Below are positions 28,158-39,530 of a stretch of 64,000 nucleotides of DNA, one piece after another. The stretch covers positions 32,238,165 through 32,302,164 of the forward strand of contig OX424564.1 in assembly GCA_949152475.1 (NCBI GenBank), given 5' to 3'. The notes under the pieces are model-generated. The model was not told the DNA's origin and searched no databases. It saw only the letters and a list, made by a program, of their open reading frames with translations. This DNA comes from Terebella lapidaria (Eukaryota; Annelida; Polychaeta; Terebellida; Terebellidae). The number at the start of each line of letters is the position of its first letter. The first letter of the stretch is position 1. A program made the position numbers and the translations under genes.

Positions 28158-28290
28158 TTGAGTGGAATCAAACAATTTCCGGTTTACAAGCTAATTGTTA
28201 TTGGAAGCAATACAGTTTAATCGTATTATATGTTCTCGTCTGTTTCAGTTCGCACGGAGGCCAGCCGCCCTCCCCCTCCCGCCGCCCCCT

Positions 28291-28307
28291 CCCCCCCCCC
28301 CCCCCCC
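28291..28307. repeat. Poly(C) tract, 17 C
   Basis: A homopolymer run follows a C-rich imperfect stretch (28262-28290). It could form G-quadruplex on the other strand and is a likely sequencing-error site. Confidence 0.8.
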
Positions 28308-28388
28308 GGCGGAGTCATCAAGGTCAAGTATGGTGATTTTGATGATGCTGCCACAGCAACATATTCTTTAAATAATTATGTGTTCTGT

Positions 28389-29191
28389 ACGGAAGCTCAT
28401 ATTCGCCACATAGAGGACCGCAAATTTTTAATTACAGTGTAATAACGCTGTAATACAGCGTTATAACGCTCTAATTTAGAGCGTTATAACGCTCTATTTT
28501 AGAGCGTTATTACGCTCTAAATTAAACCGTTCACCTTCCTAGCATATTTCCATTATCGTGATTAGTAATAAACATATCTAGATCAGAATAATTTTGAGAT
28601 TTCCCTACAAATGATTGAGCTGATGAACTAGCAGGTCCAATGATGTCTCTGGCAGTGTAAATTAGAGCGTTAAAACGCTGTAATTTACAGCGTAATTACG
28701 CTCTAATTACAGCGTTATAACGCTCTAATACAGCGTAATAACGCTCTAATTAGAGTGTAATTACGCTGTAAATTAGAGCGTTATAACGCTGTAATTTACA
28801 GCGTAATAACGCCTAAATTACAGCGTAATAACGCTGTAATTAGAGCGTAATTACGCTGTAAATTAAAGCGTAATTACGCTATAAATTAGAGCGTTATAAC
28901 GCTGTAATAGAGCGTTATAACGCTGTAATAGAGCGTAATAACGCTGTAATAGAGCGTAATAACGCTTTAATTTACAGCGTAATTACGCTGTAAATTACAG
29001 CGTAATTACGCTCTAATTCCAGCGTTATAACGCTCTAATACAGCGTAATAACGCTCTAATTAGAGTGTAATTACGCTGCAAATTAGAGCGTTATTACGCT
29101 GTAAATTAGAGCGTTATAACGCTGTATTACAGCGTCATAACGCTGTAAAGAAAAAAATGCATTCCTCCATCTGGCGAATATGAGCCACCGT
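28389..29191. mobile_element. Inverted-repeat element filled with a palindrome array
   Basis: The left end ACGGAAGCTCATATTCGCCA and the reverse complement of the right end, ACGGTGGCTCATATTCGCCA, form imperfect terminal repeats of about 30-40 bp that run on through GAGGA and an AT-rich stretch. A direct repeat GTTCTGT flanks the element (28382-28388 and 29193-29199). Extending by one base gives an 8-bp pair with one mismatch, as in hAT-type insertions. No transposase is encoded. Almost the whole interior is the palindrome array described separately. The class is unproven; mobile origin is inferred from the inverted ends and the flanking repeat. Confidence 0.65.
28436..29147. repeat. Array of ~26 copies of a 14-bp palindrome AGCGTWATWACGCT
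   Basis: The core AGCGTTATAACGCT or AGCGTAATTACGCT, with few variants, recurs about every 23 bp in two blocks: 28436-28525 (three to four copies) and 28655-29147 (about 22). A 130-bp ordinary spacer separates the blocks. Linkers such as CTCTAATTAGAG and GTAATTTACAG are themselves near-palindromic, so the array reads almost the same on both strands. A higher-order duplication is visible: the run starting near 28690 recurs about 297 bp later (near 28987). Any single strand could fold into many alternative hairpins. Confidence 0.9.
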
Positions 29192-32100
29192 AGTTCTGTG
29201 GTCTCTTTCCAGATAAATGTGGTTTCCCTAGCAGCCCGAGGAGGTGGCCATGAAGGACGTTTAGGGGGACTGTTGCTGCTGCTGATTTAGTGACGTATTC
29301 CGCTTCTGAGTGTGGAGCAGCACATCCCATACATTTAGGAGCTGGGCTTATTTGTACACACCATCGACCTGGATCCACAGGTAATACAAATTCTTGGATC
29401 AACAGGTAATACAAATTATTTTTTGCCTCACAGTGTTAGATATGGTTCCGTTGTCGGCTGTTATTTTCTGAGGTCCGTCATTAATTGTGCTAAGAAATAT
29501 TTTTTTTTATTGATGTGTAGGTCTGAGAATGGAGTACCAAGACAACCCTACAAGGGCGATCATGGTCACTGTAGAGATCTTCGTCAAACTGCCTTTTCAT
29601 CGACATTGAGGCTCTGTTTGCCATTACATTTGCCACCGAACGTTCAAGAGCTGGATTGTACGTGGCATGTTGGTGTGGAAGATTGGTGGCAAAAGATTAT
29701 ACATAAATGTCACAGTTGTCACAATTCATCACAGTGTATTGTTAGGCGATAGTGACAATATTATCCTCTACCACCCAGGTATGGAAATACTAATCATATG
29801 ACGTCAAGCTCCGCAGTCGGGGCATGCGGACAGATGTTGTTTACAGTTTCTGAAATGAATTATCTCTGCCTTATCAATTTTTCATTGTTTAGGGATCCTT
29901 TGTATGATTATCCACTCATTTTTTGCAACCACGATGTCGATTGTTTAACATAATAAACTTCTGTCATTCTCCTTTTCAATATTTGATATACTCTTTCTAA
30001 ATTTGTATCGTGTACATGTAATGTGTGAACAGAATTGAATTGCATTTGTGCCTTATTGACAGAAAACGGTGTCTGTTCCAATTTTTGACAGTTTTTAGGA
30101 TTGTGAACATTGGAATGAACATGACCTATATTTTGTCATCCAATATCTATTTCCCCCAAATCGCTCTAAGTTTCTCAAACAAACCACAGTTATTTATCAT
30201 ATTATCTACGTATTTTCAAGACATTTATGGGTACGGTATGATATTCAAAACCTTTGAGTGCGTTATGATTCTTGACACATTTGTGGGTGCATTAAGATAT
30301 TGGGCCTAAGAGTGGCTCCCCTAGGAAATGTCGTATAACCACCATGATGTTGCATCACTACAAGTCATTGAGTGCAACCAAGCCTAACGTGCCCCTTACT
30401 ACTGGTTGGGACTATGAACATTGTCGAAACTCTGGTAACCAGTTTCCTGCTCAGTCTGTTATCCTCAAAATGGATGATGTATACCACAAGTACCCTACAG
30501 TAGAGAGAATTATTTTTGTGGCCAGCGGAAAAATGTTGGGATGGGAAAGTTTTTTGATTAATAACGTTAATTTATTGGATTAAATTGCTCATTATTCTCC
30601 ATATAATAAACAAAGAAGAACATATCTATAGATGTATATCCGAGCACAGATATTCAATGGTTAGTGTTGCCCAATGTTTTGGATCAAATTGATAGTTTAT
30701 GCGTCTCTTTTGGTGTAAACAAATATTTGTCATCACATTTTATCACTTTTATATCGTAAACTATGAAAGTTAGCAACCTTTTGTTATTGTTCTGCTAACA
30801 ACAGAAATTTAGCTCAATATTTTTGTTGCGCTACTGTATGCGTATGTATTACGGTAAATCAACAAATATCGCAAAGCTCTCACAGCATTTGCGTTTATTC
30901 ACAAGATTAAAATGTAAAACCTCATGGAAACAATCAGAAATATTATTTTTGAAAGTGCTGTGATCCTTTTGTTGAGATTTCTATATTCAACAAATGATAG
31001 CAGGACCGGGCCCACTCATATCTACCCTCCGTGGGTTTCATTTTAGGTAAACTTAGAAGACCAGAAGCGCTGGCCAATAAATTATGTCACGATTGTTGAC
31101 ATTCTCAATTTCACGCATACTTCATCAGATAAAGATCCATGGTCGATTGAGTGATGCGTGAAAAATAACTAAGACTGGATGAATGCATGCAACTGATTAT
31201 AATGGCATAGTAATAGTTTGATACAATATGAATAGCATTTCTGCTTATACCGTAGCATATGCGTAGAATTTTGTCAATGATAGTTACGGCCAGTAATGGC
31301 CTAGACTGTTGAGGCTCACAGAAAAAAGAGTAGACACGTATGCACATGCATATCATAAACATATGCATTTTTGTTTTCTTGCATCGTAAACGAAATTTTT
31401 GTGTTGGCGAAAGTAGTTTCAATAAATTATAACATTTATCTCCAGCCCAGCGACGAGATACACTGTGGTCGTTCCAAATATTTTCAGATTTCTACCTACA
31501 AGAACCTATTTCATCCCTGACAATCTCCAGCCTGAAAGCCACTCAGATGAGTTAAAGTTTGAAAGTCCTCTCGAAATATTATTCATATGACTTTGTGCGT
31601 TCAAACAGTAACCTTAAGGATGCTTATCAGTCAGGATCCATGCCTTATCAGCAGAATTCTGGTATGTTTTGTTTGGCCTATAACTCTGCAGTTTGGTAAT
31701 GGATTGCGCTGAAAATTGTTGTGTAGGTTCCATCCATGACTACAATGCTTGTGCAATGGCCATATCGAAGACCCAGTCGATATTCATACAGATCCTGAAC
31801 GTTATACACCGCCAATCAAATGTAACTTACATAGAAAACTGACAGCGTTTTAGGGTACAGTTTCTTGACTACGGTTAGATTACCTATCATAGAACAATAA
31901 CCTACTACCTGTTTTGGGATTTACCTAAACACTTGATGGGAGTTTGATGGTCAAAATAGCATGTTATATATCATCCGCATTGAAAATACACTGGGCAAAA
32001 GAAATTGATTAATAACGTCTATAACCGTTGGCATTGTAAACTCAACCGCAAACTACATCAAGAATTCAGCGCTTCTAATATTTTCTAAGTGCAGTATAGA

Positions 32101-32251
32101 ACCAAAATCACAACAACATCTCACTCCTGAGTACAACGTTCTCGACAGCTGAGCATTGACGGCATTTGCCATACGAATAATCCGCTGATCTGTACTTAGC
32201 GCTTCACTGACCAGCGGCACAAGACATTTTCGCGGGATCGCAATAGATATT
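29192..32251. other. Non-coding DNA with unidentified frames
   Basis: Minor open frames exist: 29127-29414 minus, 95 codons; 29423-29752 plus, 109 codons; 30025-30309 plus, 94 codons; 30344-30583 plus, 79 codons. The block 29520-29750 is open in more than one frame on both strands and may be relic coding DNA, but I recognise no family. From 30600 to 32251 nothing was seen. Confidence 0.4.
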
Positions 32252-32376
32252 GGCCCAAGTATCATACACTGCGCCTTAATACTACTCGTCAACTAAATGA
32301 ATGCCATTTAATACGTCTGTCACCTTTTTAATCCTTATTGAATATAGAGAAAGGCGCAGTGTATGATACTTGGGCC
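32252..32376. mobile_element. 125-bp hairpin MITE, copy 1
   Basis: GGCCCAAGTATCATACACTG at the left is repeated inverted at the right end, giving a foldback of about 25 bp per arm that continues through CGCCTT. The loop contains ATTTAATACGTCTGTCACC and AATCCTTATTGAATATAGAG. In reverse orientation the same loop sequence occurs at 63465-63589, so this is a dispersed family. Possible TA flanks lie at 32248-32249 and 32377-32378. Confidence 0.85.
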
Positions 32377-33163
32377 TAGATATTCACATTTGCGCATCAA
32401 TTTGACATGTTTATCGATGGGATACTTAAAATTCAAGGGTAGGTTATTGATCACTGATATGTGCACTCGCTGCAGTTAAGAAACTACACCATGCAATGCT
32501 TCGTGTACGCAACGTAAGTTACATTTGTTCAAGCAACATTCAACTCCATTTATATACTAATTTATCAATGAAATCTTCAATCTCTTATTCAAGTCAGCTT
32601 CATAGATATATACAGAATATATATTCCAAATTTCATGTAAGTTTGTTATGAAACGGCCGAGATATGAACCAAAATTGCACGTGGTATGAAGCCATTGAAA
32701 TTACGTGGATCGTGCTCGATACTCAATCTTAAAGTTCATCCACGATGCGGAGTTATGGAAAAGTTTACCCTACGAATAGATCAGTTTTGGATATTTTCAT
32801 CAAAATTGATCTCAGTTGAAACGACGAGACACTGGTCTTTGTGTGAACTAGATTTTATATCATACATCAATTATTTTGAGATGACAAAAAGTGTGTCCTA
32901 TCGGCATCATTTTTTTCCTATAGGCCTAATGAGGTCAAAGGTTGATTATAGTGAGAATTATGGTGAAAATGACCTAAAAGTGAAAATCCCTAATTAAAAA
33001 ATCACAAAAAGTACCCATTTTCAGGCGGTTTGGGTTTAAGCTACCCGTAATTTCACATTGAAGAGACTAATTAATTCAAATTTCTGCTTTCGTTTGCACA
33101 ATATCAATATTGAGGATTGGAATAATCAGAAGAAATTCAAATTATAGCCCATTTGAATGAATC
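32377..33163. other. AT-rich flank of the LTR retrotransposon
   Basis: No gene or repeat end recognised. The last four bases before the LTR (CAGA, 33164-33167) form the left copy of the target-site duplication. Confidence 0.5.
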
Positions 33164-33167
33164 CAGA

Positions 33168-33897
33168 TGTGCCGATTTTGCCCTAAGATCACGGCAGGTG
33201 ATGGTAAAACCACATCCCATTTGTATGGCCTTTGTTTTGACACAGCTCCGTTCGAGCGTGCGTTGCCACGGCGACGCTTTGTAATTTACGTTCCAGTAAA
33301 CTATAGCAATGGTTTGATTACGCTTCGCGTGCTGCCTCTAGTTTGTAGTGTATTATATATACACTGGAAGCGACTCGATCGAGGAGATTGTCCGAGAGAG
33401 AGCAACAAGGCAGCACTCGAGGCTCACCATGAGCTTTGAGTCTCCGCGTTGTGGGTAGAGGCCCCGTGGGGGCCCTGGGGACAATTTCCATGGGGGGCCC
33501 GAGCTGGAGGAGACGAGTTGCTGACTCGGGGGCGCAAGCCCTGTGGATCGCCAGTTCTCCTCCTTCCCGGGACAATGTGATGTAGGCTCTGGCAGACCGT
33601 CGGGCTGGTGCAGAGTTCCATCTCTGCCTCAGGGCCGTCGGCGAGTCCGGAGAACAATATGCCCACGTGTACGGGTTCCTTTGGGCCGCTCCCATGGCCT
33701 CTCGGGCTCTACACACGGCTACATTGCCATTATGATGTATAATGCATGTAATATGTGATGATGTTGATGATGATGATGATGTGTTGTACCATGTGGTGAT
33801 GTATGAGATCCGGGCTCGTTCCGGACGGACTGGTACCTGGTTGGGATACCTGTAGGGTATCACCCGGGCGCCCCGTACTGGGAGTCCGAACGTTACA
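33168..33897 (+). repeat. 5' LTR of the gypsy element
   Basis: 730 bp, starting TGTGCCGATT and ending CGTTACA. It contains a TATA-like TATTATATATACAC near 33350, which could be the U3 promoter, and a (GAT)n run near 33763-33780. A 205-codon minus-strand frame (33318-33935) crosses it and appears to be a by-product of GC-rich sequence. Confidence 0.96.
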
Positions 33898-33898
33898 T

Positions 33899-33916
33899 TG
33901 GTGCCGTGACCAGGAT
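33899..33916 (+). other. Primer-binding site, tRNA-His-like
   Basis: TGGTGCCGTGACCAGGAT begins one base after the LTR. Its first 12 bases complement the 3' end of animal tRNA-His (...GTCACGGCACCA), and the tail GGAT also fits. Priming by tRNA-His is therefore likely. Confidence 0.75.
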
Positions 33917-34008
33917 CAGTCCGACGGCATCCCATCGCAGCCTAAGGTCACAGTGTTGTAGCCCCTTCGTCCCTGGGGACTCCTAGCTTCCTCTGGGACA
34001 ACTCAAAC

Positions 34009-36128
34009 ATGAGTGATAGAGAGAAAGAGAAAGATGAATCCAACGGGAGGGATAAGGGTGGTAATGTCGCGGACCACACCCGGTCGCGCGACAGCCGCCG
34101 TGAGACATTTTCGGGTGACTTCGGCGGTAAGAAGGTACGCGCAGAGCCCTCCGCAGACAGGGTTCTCCGGAGTCCTCGACTCCATCTCCGGACATGGAGT
34201 CGGGCCCTGCGGGGCCGCAACCGGAGTTGCCACCGGGGCCTGGCCTCGGTGAATTAGGCGCGGTTGGTGGAGCCGGGAACGGCTTCACACCGTGCCCACC
34301 TAAGCCCGGACGTGGGCCACGGCAGGCGCCGCTCTCCCAATGGACATCTCCGGATGTCCGGGATCGAGTGACCGCCGGCGCGGGCACCTCCAGACTGGCG
34401 GACGATCAGTTCCGGATGCCTAATCTGGCCGGGTGGACTCCTTCGAGAGCTCCCCGGACGGATTCCGGACGGTCCGCACCGGGTGCAGTGGAGCAGCTCA
34501 CCAATACTTTAGGTGCGCTGGCTCCTCTGGGGCGCTACAACCGTGCCCGGTCGCCTCATCAGGGGCGACCTGATCGTCGGGACCGCTCCCCTTCTCCGCG
34601 GTCACAGGGCCTTTCGGGACCGTTGTCGGAGAGGGAGAGGTGGTTGATCTCTATGGCGCTTGAGCAATACAAGCAGAGTCAGCCGCCCGCGAGTGTCGAC
34701 CCGACGATACCCTATAGTCCAGGGATGACTAGGCCTATGGCTCCTCCCCAAGTCCTGCCGAATCCGCAGACGCCGGTGGTCCCCGCAATGGGAGCTGCGC
34801 CTGCTCCACGGCTTGGAGGCACCACGCTGGCGTGGCAGCAGGTGGCTCCGGCACCTAGCTATGTCAGCTATGCCGCCCCATCTGGAGCTTACTCAGTAGG
34901 TTCGATGGGAGCCCCGTCCGCACTCAACCAGGGTGGGCAAGTAGGGAATATGTTCCCGGCGGCGAGTGTGCCCTACCCTGCTCCCACGCCCACGGCGTTT
35001 GGGTCTGCACCCGCGGACTCTGCTGCTAGAGCAGGTAGTACCCGCACTTTGCCGTCATACATGGAAGATCCCGGAGCGGGATCCGCCCGTAGGGTCCGGT
35101 CCCCAAACTACCAAGGGCCCGACCAATCGTCTTGGCGGAAACGCTTCAACGGGGATAACGCCGACTTGGAGGACTATTTACTCCAAGTATGGCGCACCGC
35201 CGTGTATGAAGGATGGACCCAGGCGGAAGCCGGACATATCCTATCAGGGAGCCTAGAGGGGAAGGCTCTCCGAGTAATGCAGTGTCTGCCAGTGGGGACA
35301 GTAACATTCGGCGAGGTTGCACGGCAACTACGCCTACTGTTCACGCCGACGACCAACAGGCGGCAGTTTGAACGAGAGTTCAAAGGGCGGACCCGCTTAC
35401 CGACTGAATCCGTGATAGAGTTTGCGTTTAACTTGCGCATACTCGGCCGGAGAGCTTATCCGGACATGGAAGCCTGTCGGTTTGAACCAATGCTGATCGA
35501 TCAGTTCATCGATGGCCAGCCTTACCATATTTCTTACGGGCTAGCCACCCATGAAAAACGATCGATGGAGGAGGCAATTAACGCCGCTCTTGCGATAGAG
35601 GTAGCTGTCCGCCCTAGACAGATGCCTCCGGCCCCGGCCCCGGCTCCGGCCTCGGCTGTTCCCGCACAGGCGGCAGCACCTTCTCCGGCCCAGGCATCGC
35701 AGGTTACTCCGTGGCAGGCCCCGGCTTATCGGGAGCCCGCCGGAGAACCTAACCCTCAGCGGGTTGGTGCGTAGGCGCCCTCCACAGGGACGCCCGCACA
35801 AGCGGCACCAGTTGCCGCGTCGTCCTCATCCTCGGATGAGTACGACTATGAGGAGTATGATTTCAGCGCCACGCAGATGATTGCGTACTGCGCTGGGATC
35901 GACGCTCCGGGGCCTGCGGAATGCTGTGCGTTCACCTCCGGACCAGCTCAGAACCGTCCCTGTTATTTCTGCGGAAAGCAGGGGCACTTTTGGCTAAAGT
36001 ATCCAGAGCTATTGGAGCGTCTGCGGGCACGCGGATACCAGGGGGTTCTACCCAGTCTGCGCCGGAGTAACTACTCCCGGCCTGGTCCCGTGGGACAACC
36101 AGGCCGTCCCTCACGGCAGGGAAACTGA
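34009..36128 (+). pseudogene. Gag, copy 1 (capsid plus degenerate zinc knuckle)
   Basis: Structural protein of the retrotransposon. A charged N-terminus starting MSDREKEKDESNG (34009) is in a different frame from the main body (ATG 34194, open to 35774), so one frame change near 34200 is needed or 34194 is the start. The main frame has a Pro/Ala/Ser-rich first half. From about residue 303 to 470 it has a Ty3/gypsy capsid domain, with signature words such as FNGDNADLEDYLLQVW, FEREFKGR and MLIDQFIDGQPYHISY. An amber codon at 35772-35774 interrupts the frame, which then stays open to 36128. That tail carries the nucleocapsid knuckle CYFCGKQGH (from 35961), where the expected final Cys is Tyr (codon at 36000). 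The domain assignment is firm; whether the amber codon is read through is unknown. Confidence 0.85.
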
Positions 36129-36668
36129 ATTCGGACGTGGTGGCGACCAACACTGCGTCCGAAGACAGTTGTTCAGTGGCGTCGGATGCCGCCCCACCTA
36201 TGGATGAACCAGACGAACCTCAAGTAGATATAACTTCTCCGGAAGTGGTCCTTGAGGATCGGTCTGGCTCGTCTGCTGCTGAGGCGGATAACGAGGACTC
36301 TGAAACTGGGCCCAGTGTGTGCGAAAGATACTGTTCGAAATGCACGCTGGTCAGGGACTATTGCTGGTCAGGGGCATGCGGGCGGGAGCCGGTCTGGTTC
36401 TTTGTAGACTCAGGCTCGGAGGTTACCCTCGTAGCCACAGGAACGTTCTGGGAGGAACCCGCGCTCCGCTCTACAGAGCCGGTAACAACCGCATCCGTGT
36501 CCACGGTATCATCGATTTGCCTGTTCTGCTTGGGGACAAAGTGTATCCAACAGAGGCAATCGTTGCGGACATTGGAGCGGCCGAGATTATTGGGATGAAC
36601 TTTCTCCGGACTCACCGAGTAATCGCCAATTTCAGTGCAGGCGAATTCCGGATGGGAGAGGACACACA
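34201..36668 (+). repeat. 2468-bp internal tandem duplication, unit 1
   Basis: Positions 34201-36668 are repeated immediately as 36669-39136. I found no differences: translated frames on both strands match at an exact offset of 2468. The unit runs from early gag to the end of the protease. Flanking bases differ outside the unit (T at 34200, A at 36668), so only a trivial one-base overlap exists at the junction. Confidence 0.95.
36137..36668 (+). pseudogene. Protease, copy 1, frameshifted and cut by the duplication
   Basis: Retropepsin-like aspartic protease that would process Gag-Pol. The frame opens at 36137, -1 relative to gag, with an acidic Ser-rich leader. The active-site motif FVDSGSEVTLVA has its catalytic Asp codon at 36407. 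Near 36450 the reading shifts to another frame, where NRIRVHGIIDLPVLLGD and IIGMNFLRTH continue the domain (normal pattern: DSGS, then a flap, then I-G-M/D-F-L). The copy ends at the duplication joint 36668/36669, where gag sequence resumes. It is therefore non-functional as it stands. Confidence 0.8.
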
Positions 36669-38596
36669 CGGGCCCTGCGGGGCCGCAACCGGAGTTGCCA
36701 CCGGGGCCTGGCCTCGGTGAATTAGGCGCGGTTGGTGGAGCCGGGAACGGCTTCACACCGTGCCCACCTAAGCCCGGACGTGGGCCACGGCAGGCGCCGC
36801 TCTCCCAATGGACATCTCCGGATGTCCGGGATCGAGTGACCGCCGGCGCGGGCACCTCCAGACTGGCGGACGATCAGTTCCGGATGCCTAATCTGGCCGG
36901 GTGGACTCCTTCGAGAGCTCCCCGGACGGATTCCGGACGGTCCGCACCGGGTGCAGTGGAGCAGCTCACCAATACTTTAGGTGCGCTGGCTCCTCTGGGG
37001 CGCTACAACCGTGCCCGGTCGCCTCATCAGGGGCGACCTGATCGTCGGGACCGCTCCCCTTCTCCGCGGTCACAGGGCCTTTCGGGACCGTTGTCGGAGA
37101 GGGAGAGGTGGTTGATCTCTATGGCGCTTGAGCAATACAAGCAGAGTCAGCCGCCCGCGAGTGTCGACCCGACGATACCCTATAGTCCAGGGATGACTAG
37201 GCCTATGGCTCCTCCCCAAGTCCTGCCGAATCCGCAGACGCCGGTGGTCCCCGCAATGGGAGCTGCGCCTGCTCCACGGCTTGGAGGCACCACGCTGGCG
37301 TGGCAGCAGGTGGCTCCGGCACCTAGCTATGTCAGCTATGCCGCCCCATCTGGAGCTTACTCAGTAGGTTCGATGGGAGCCCCGTCCGCACTCAACCAGG
37401 GTGGGCAAGTAGGGAATATGTTCCCGGCGGCGAGTGTGCCCTACCCTGCTCCCACGCCCACGGCGTTTGGGTCTGCACCCGCGGACTCTGCTGCTAGAGC
37501 AGGTAGTACCCGCACTTTGCCGTCATACATGGAAGATCCCGGAGCGGGATCCGCCCGTAGGGTCCGGTCCCCAAACTACCAAGGGCCCGACCAATCGTCT
37601 TGGCGGAAACGCTTCAACGGGGATAACGCCGACTTGGAGGACTATTTACTCCAAGTATGGCGCACCGCCGTGTATGAAGGATGGACCCAGGCGGAAGCCG
37701 GACATATCCTATCAGGGAGCCTAGAGGGGAAGGCTCTCCGAGTAATGCAGTGTCTGCCAGTGGGGACAGTAACATTCGGCGAGGTTGCACGGCAACTACG
37801 CCTACTGTTCACGCCGACGACCAACAGGCGGCAGTTTGAACGAGAGTTCAAAGGGCGGACCCGCTTACCGACTGAATCCGTGATAGAGTTTGCGTTTAAC
37901 TTGCGCATACTCGGCCGGAGAGCTTATCCGGACATGGAAGCCTGTCGGTTTGAACCAATGCTGATCGATCAGTTCATCGATGGCCAGCCTTACCATATTT
38001 CTTACGGGCTAGCCACCCATGAAAAACGATCGATGGAGGAGGCAATTAACGCCGCTCTTGCGATAGAGGTAGCTGTCCGCCCTAGACAGATGCCTCCGGC
38101 CCCGGCCCCGGCTCCGGCCTCGGCTGTTCCCGCACAGGCGGCAGCACCTTCTCCGGCCCAGGCATCGCAGGTTACTCCGTGGCAGGCCCCGGCTTATCGG
38201 GAGCCCGCCGGAGAACCTAACCCTCAGCGGGTTGGTGCGTAGGCGCCCTCCACAGGGACGCCCGCACAAGCGGCACCAGTTGCCGCGTCGTCCTCATCCT
38301 CGGATGAGTACGACTATGAGGAGTATGATTTCAGCGCCACGCAGATGATTGCGTACTGCGCTGGGATCGACGCTCCGGGGCCTGCGGAATGCTGTGCGTT
38401 CACCTCCGGACCAGCTCAGAACCGTCCCTGTTATTTCTGCGGAAAGCAGGGGCACTTTTGGCTAAAGTATCCAGAGCTATTGGAGCGTCTGCGGGCACGC
38501 GGATACCAGGGGGTTCTACCCAGTCTGCGCCGGAGTAACTACTCCCGGCCTGGTCCCGTGGGACAACCAGGCCGTCCCTCACGGCAGGGAAACTGA
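36669..38596 (+). pseudogene. Gag, copy 2
   Basis: Second identical copy of the capsid and knuckle region. The frame opens at 36635, in the tail of protease copy 1, and crosses the duplication joint, so a chimeric N-terminus replaces the normal one. The capsid body ends at the same amber codon (38240-38242). The tail with the Tyr-substituted zinc knuckle runs on to 38596. All features match copy 1 exactly at an offset of 2468. Confidence 0.85.
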
Positions 38597-39136
38597 ATTC
38601 GGACGTGGTGGCGACCAACACTGCGTCCGAAGACAGTTGTTCAGTGGCGTCGGATGCCGCCCCACCTATGGATGAACCAGACGAACCTCAAGTAGATATA
38701 ACTTCTCCGGAAGTGGTCCTTGAGGATCGGTCTGGCTCGTCTGCTGCTGAGGCGGATAACGAGGACTCTGAAACTGGGCCCAGTGTGTGCGAAAGATACT
38801 GTTCGAAATGCACGCTGGTCAGGGACTATTGCTGGTCAGGGGCATGCGGGCGGGAGCCGGTCTGGTTCTTTGTAGACTCAGGCTCGGAGGTTACCCTCGT
38901 AGCCACAGGAACGTTCTGGGAGGAACCCGCGCTCCGCTCTACAGAGCCGGTAACAACCGCATCCGTGTCCACGGTATCATCGATTTGCCTGTTCTGCTTG
39001 GGGACAAAGTGTATCCAACAGAGGCAATCGTTGCGGACATTGGAGCGGCCGAGATTATTGGGATGAACTTTCTCCGGACTCACCGAGTAATCGCCAATTT
39101 CAGTGCAGGCGAATTCCGGATGGGAGAGGACACACA
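36669..39136 (+). repeat. 2468-bp internal tandem duplication, unit 2
   Basis: Second unit of the duplication. After 39137 the sequence continues into the protease C-terminus and pol, which exist once only. The order of units suggests the single-copy ancestor ran from gag straight into 39137. Confidence 0.95.
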
Positions 39137-39530
39137 CTACCTCTTCCGCACGAGTCCGGCGCATTCATTCCAAATGCGGGTGGCGCGCACTACTGTTGTG
39201 CCGCTGATGAGCGTGATGATCATCGAGGCGAGGCCGCGTCGTCCCCGCATGCCCCTCGAGGGTCGTCCGTGCATAGTGCAGACGGTGAGCAGTTTCGCCA
39301 AGGGAACTGGACTCGTGTTGGGTGGGGCTCTGGTCAAGTCCGACACCCACATGATGCCCATTCTCGTGGTGAATCCTACAGACTCACCCATTGTACTGTG
39401 GCGCGGTTGTTTAGCAGCTACTGCTACACCTGCATTGTCTAGTCGTGTCATCCCTGATGATCCTGTCTGTCGTGCTGCGTGTGCGGCGGCAGCCGCCGAG
39501 ATGATCCGTTCACCCTGCCGGACCATCTGG
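38605..39530 (+). pseudogene. Protease, copy 2, with pol linker; frameshifted
   Basis: Same protease as copy 1, but here it continues past the duplicated unit. The catalytic DSGS lies near 38875. The frame changes near 38918 to the frame open at 38787-39716. This carries IIGMNFLRTH and a linker region with PCIVQTVSSFAKGTG and MMPILVVNPTDSPIVLWRGC, typical of the gypsy protease-RT connector. A further frame change near 39485 is needed to enter the reverse transcriptase. Confidence 0.78.

Noticed and set aside
28436..29147. CRISPR-like array of regularly spaced palindromes
   Set aside because: The spacers are not unique but are themselves repeats, the repeat is only 14 bp, no cas genes are present, and the setting is an animal genome.
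29127..29414. 95-codon minus-strand frame as an exon
   Set aside because: It reads somewhat like protein but overlaps the end of an inverted-repeat element, has no matching splice partners, and belongs to no family I recognise.
33318..33935. 205-codon minus-strand frame over the 5' LTR
   Set aside because: It is antisense across an LTR, is broken in the other LTR copy, and its composition reflects GC-rich DNA.
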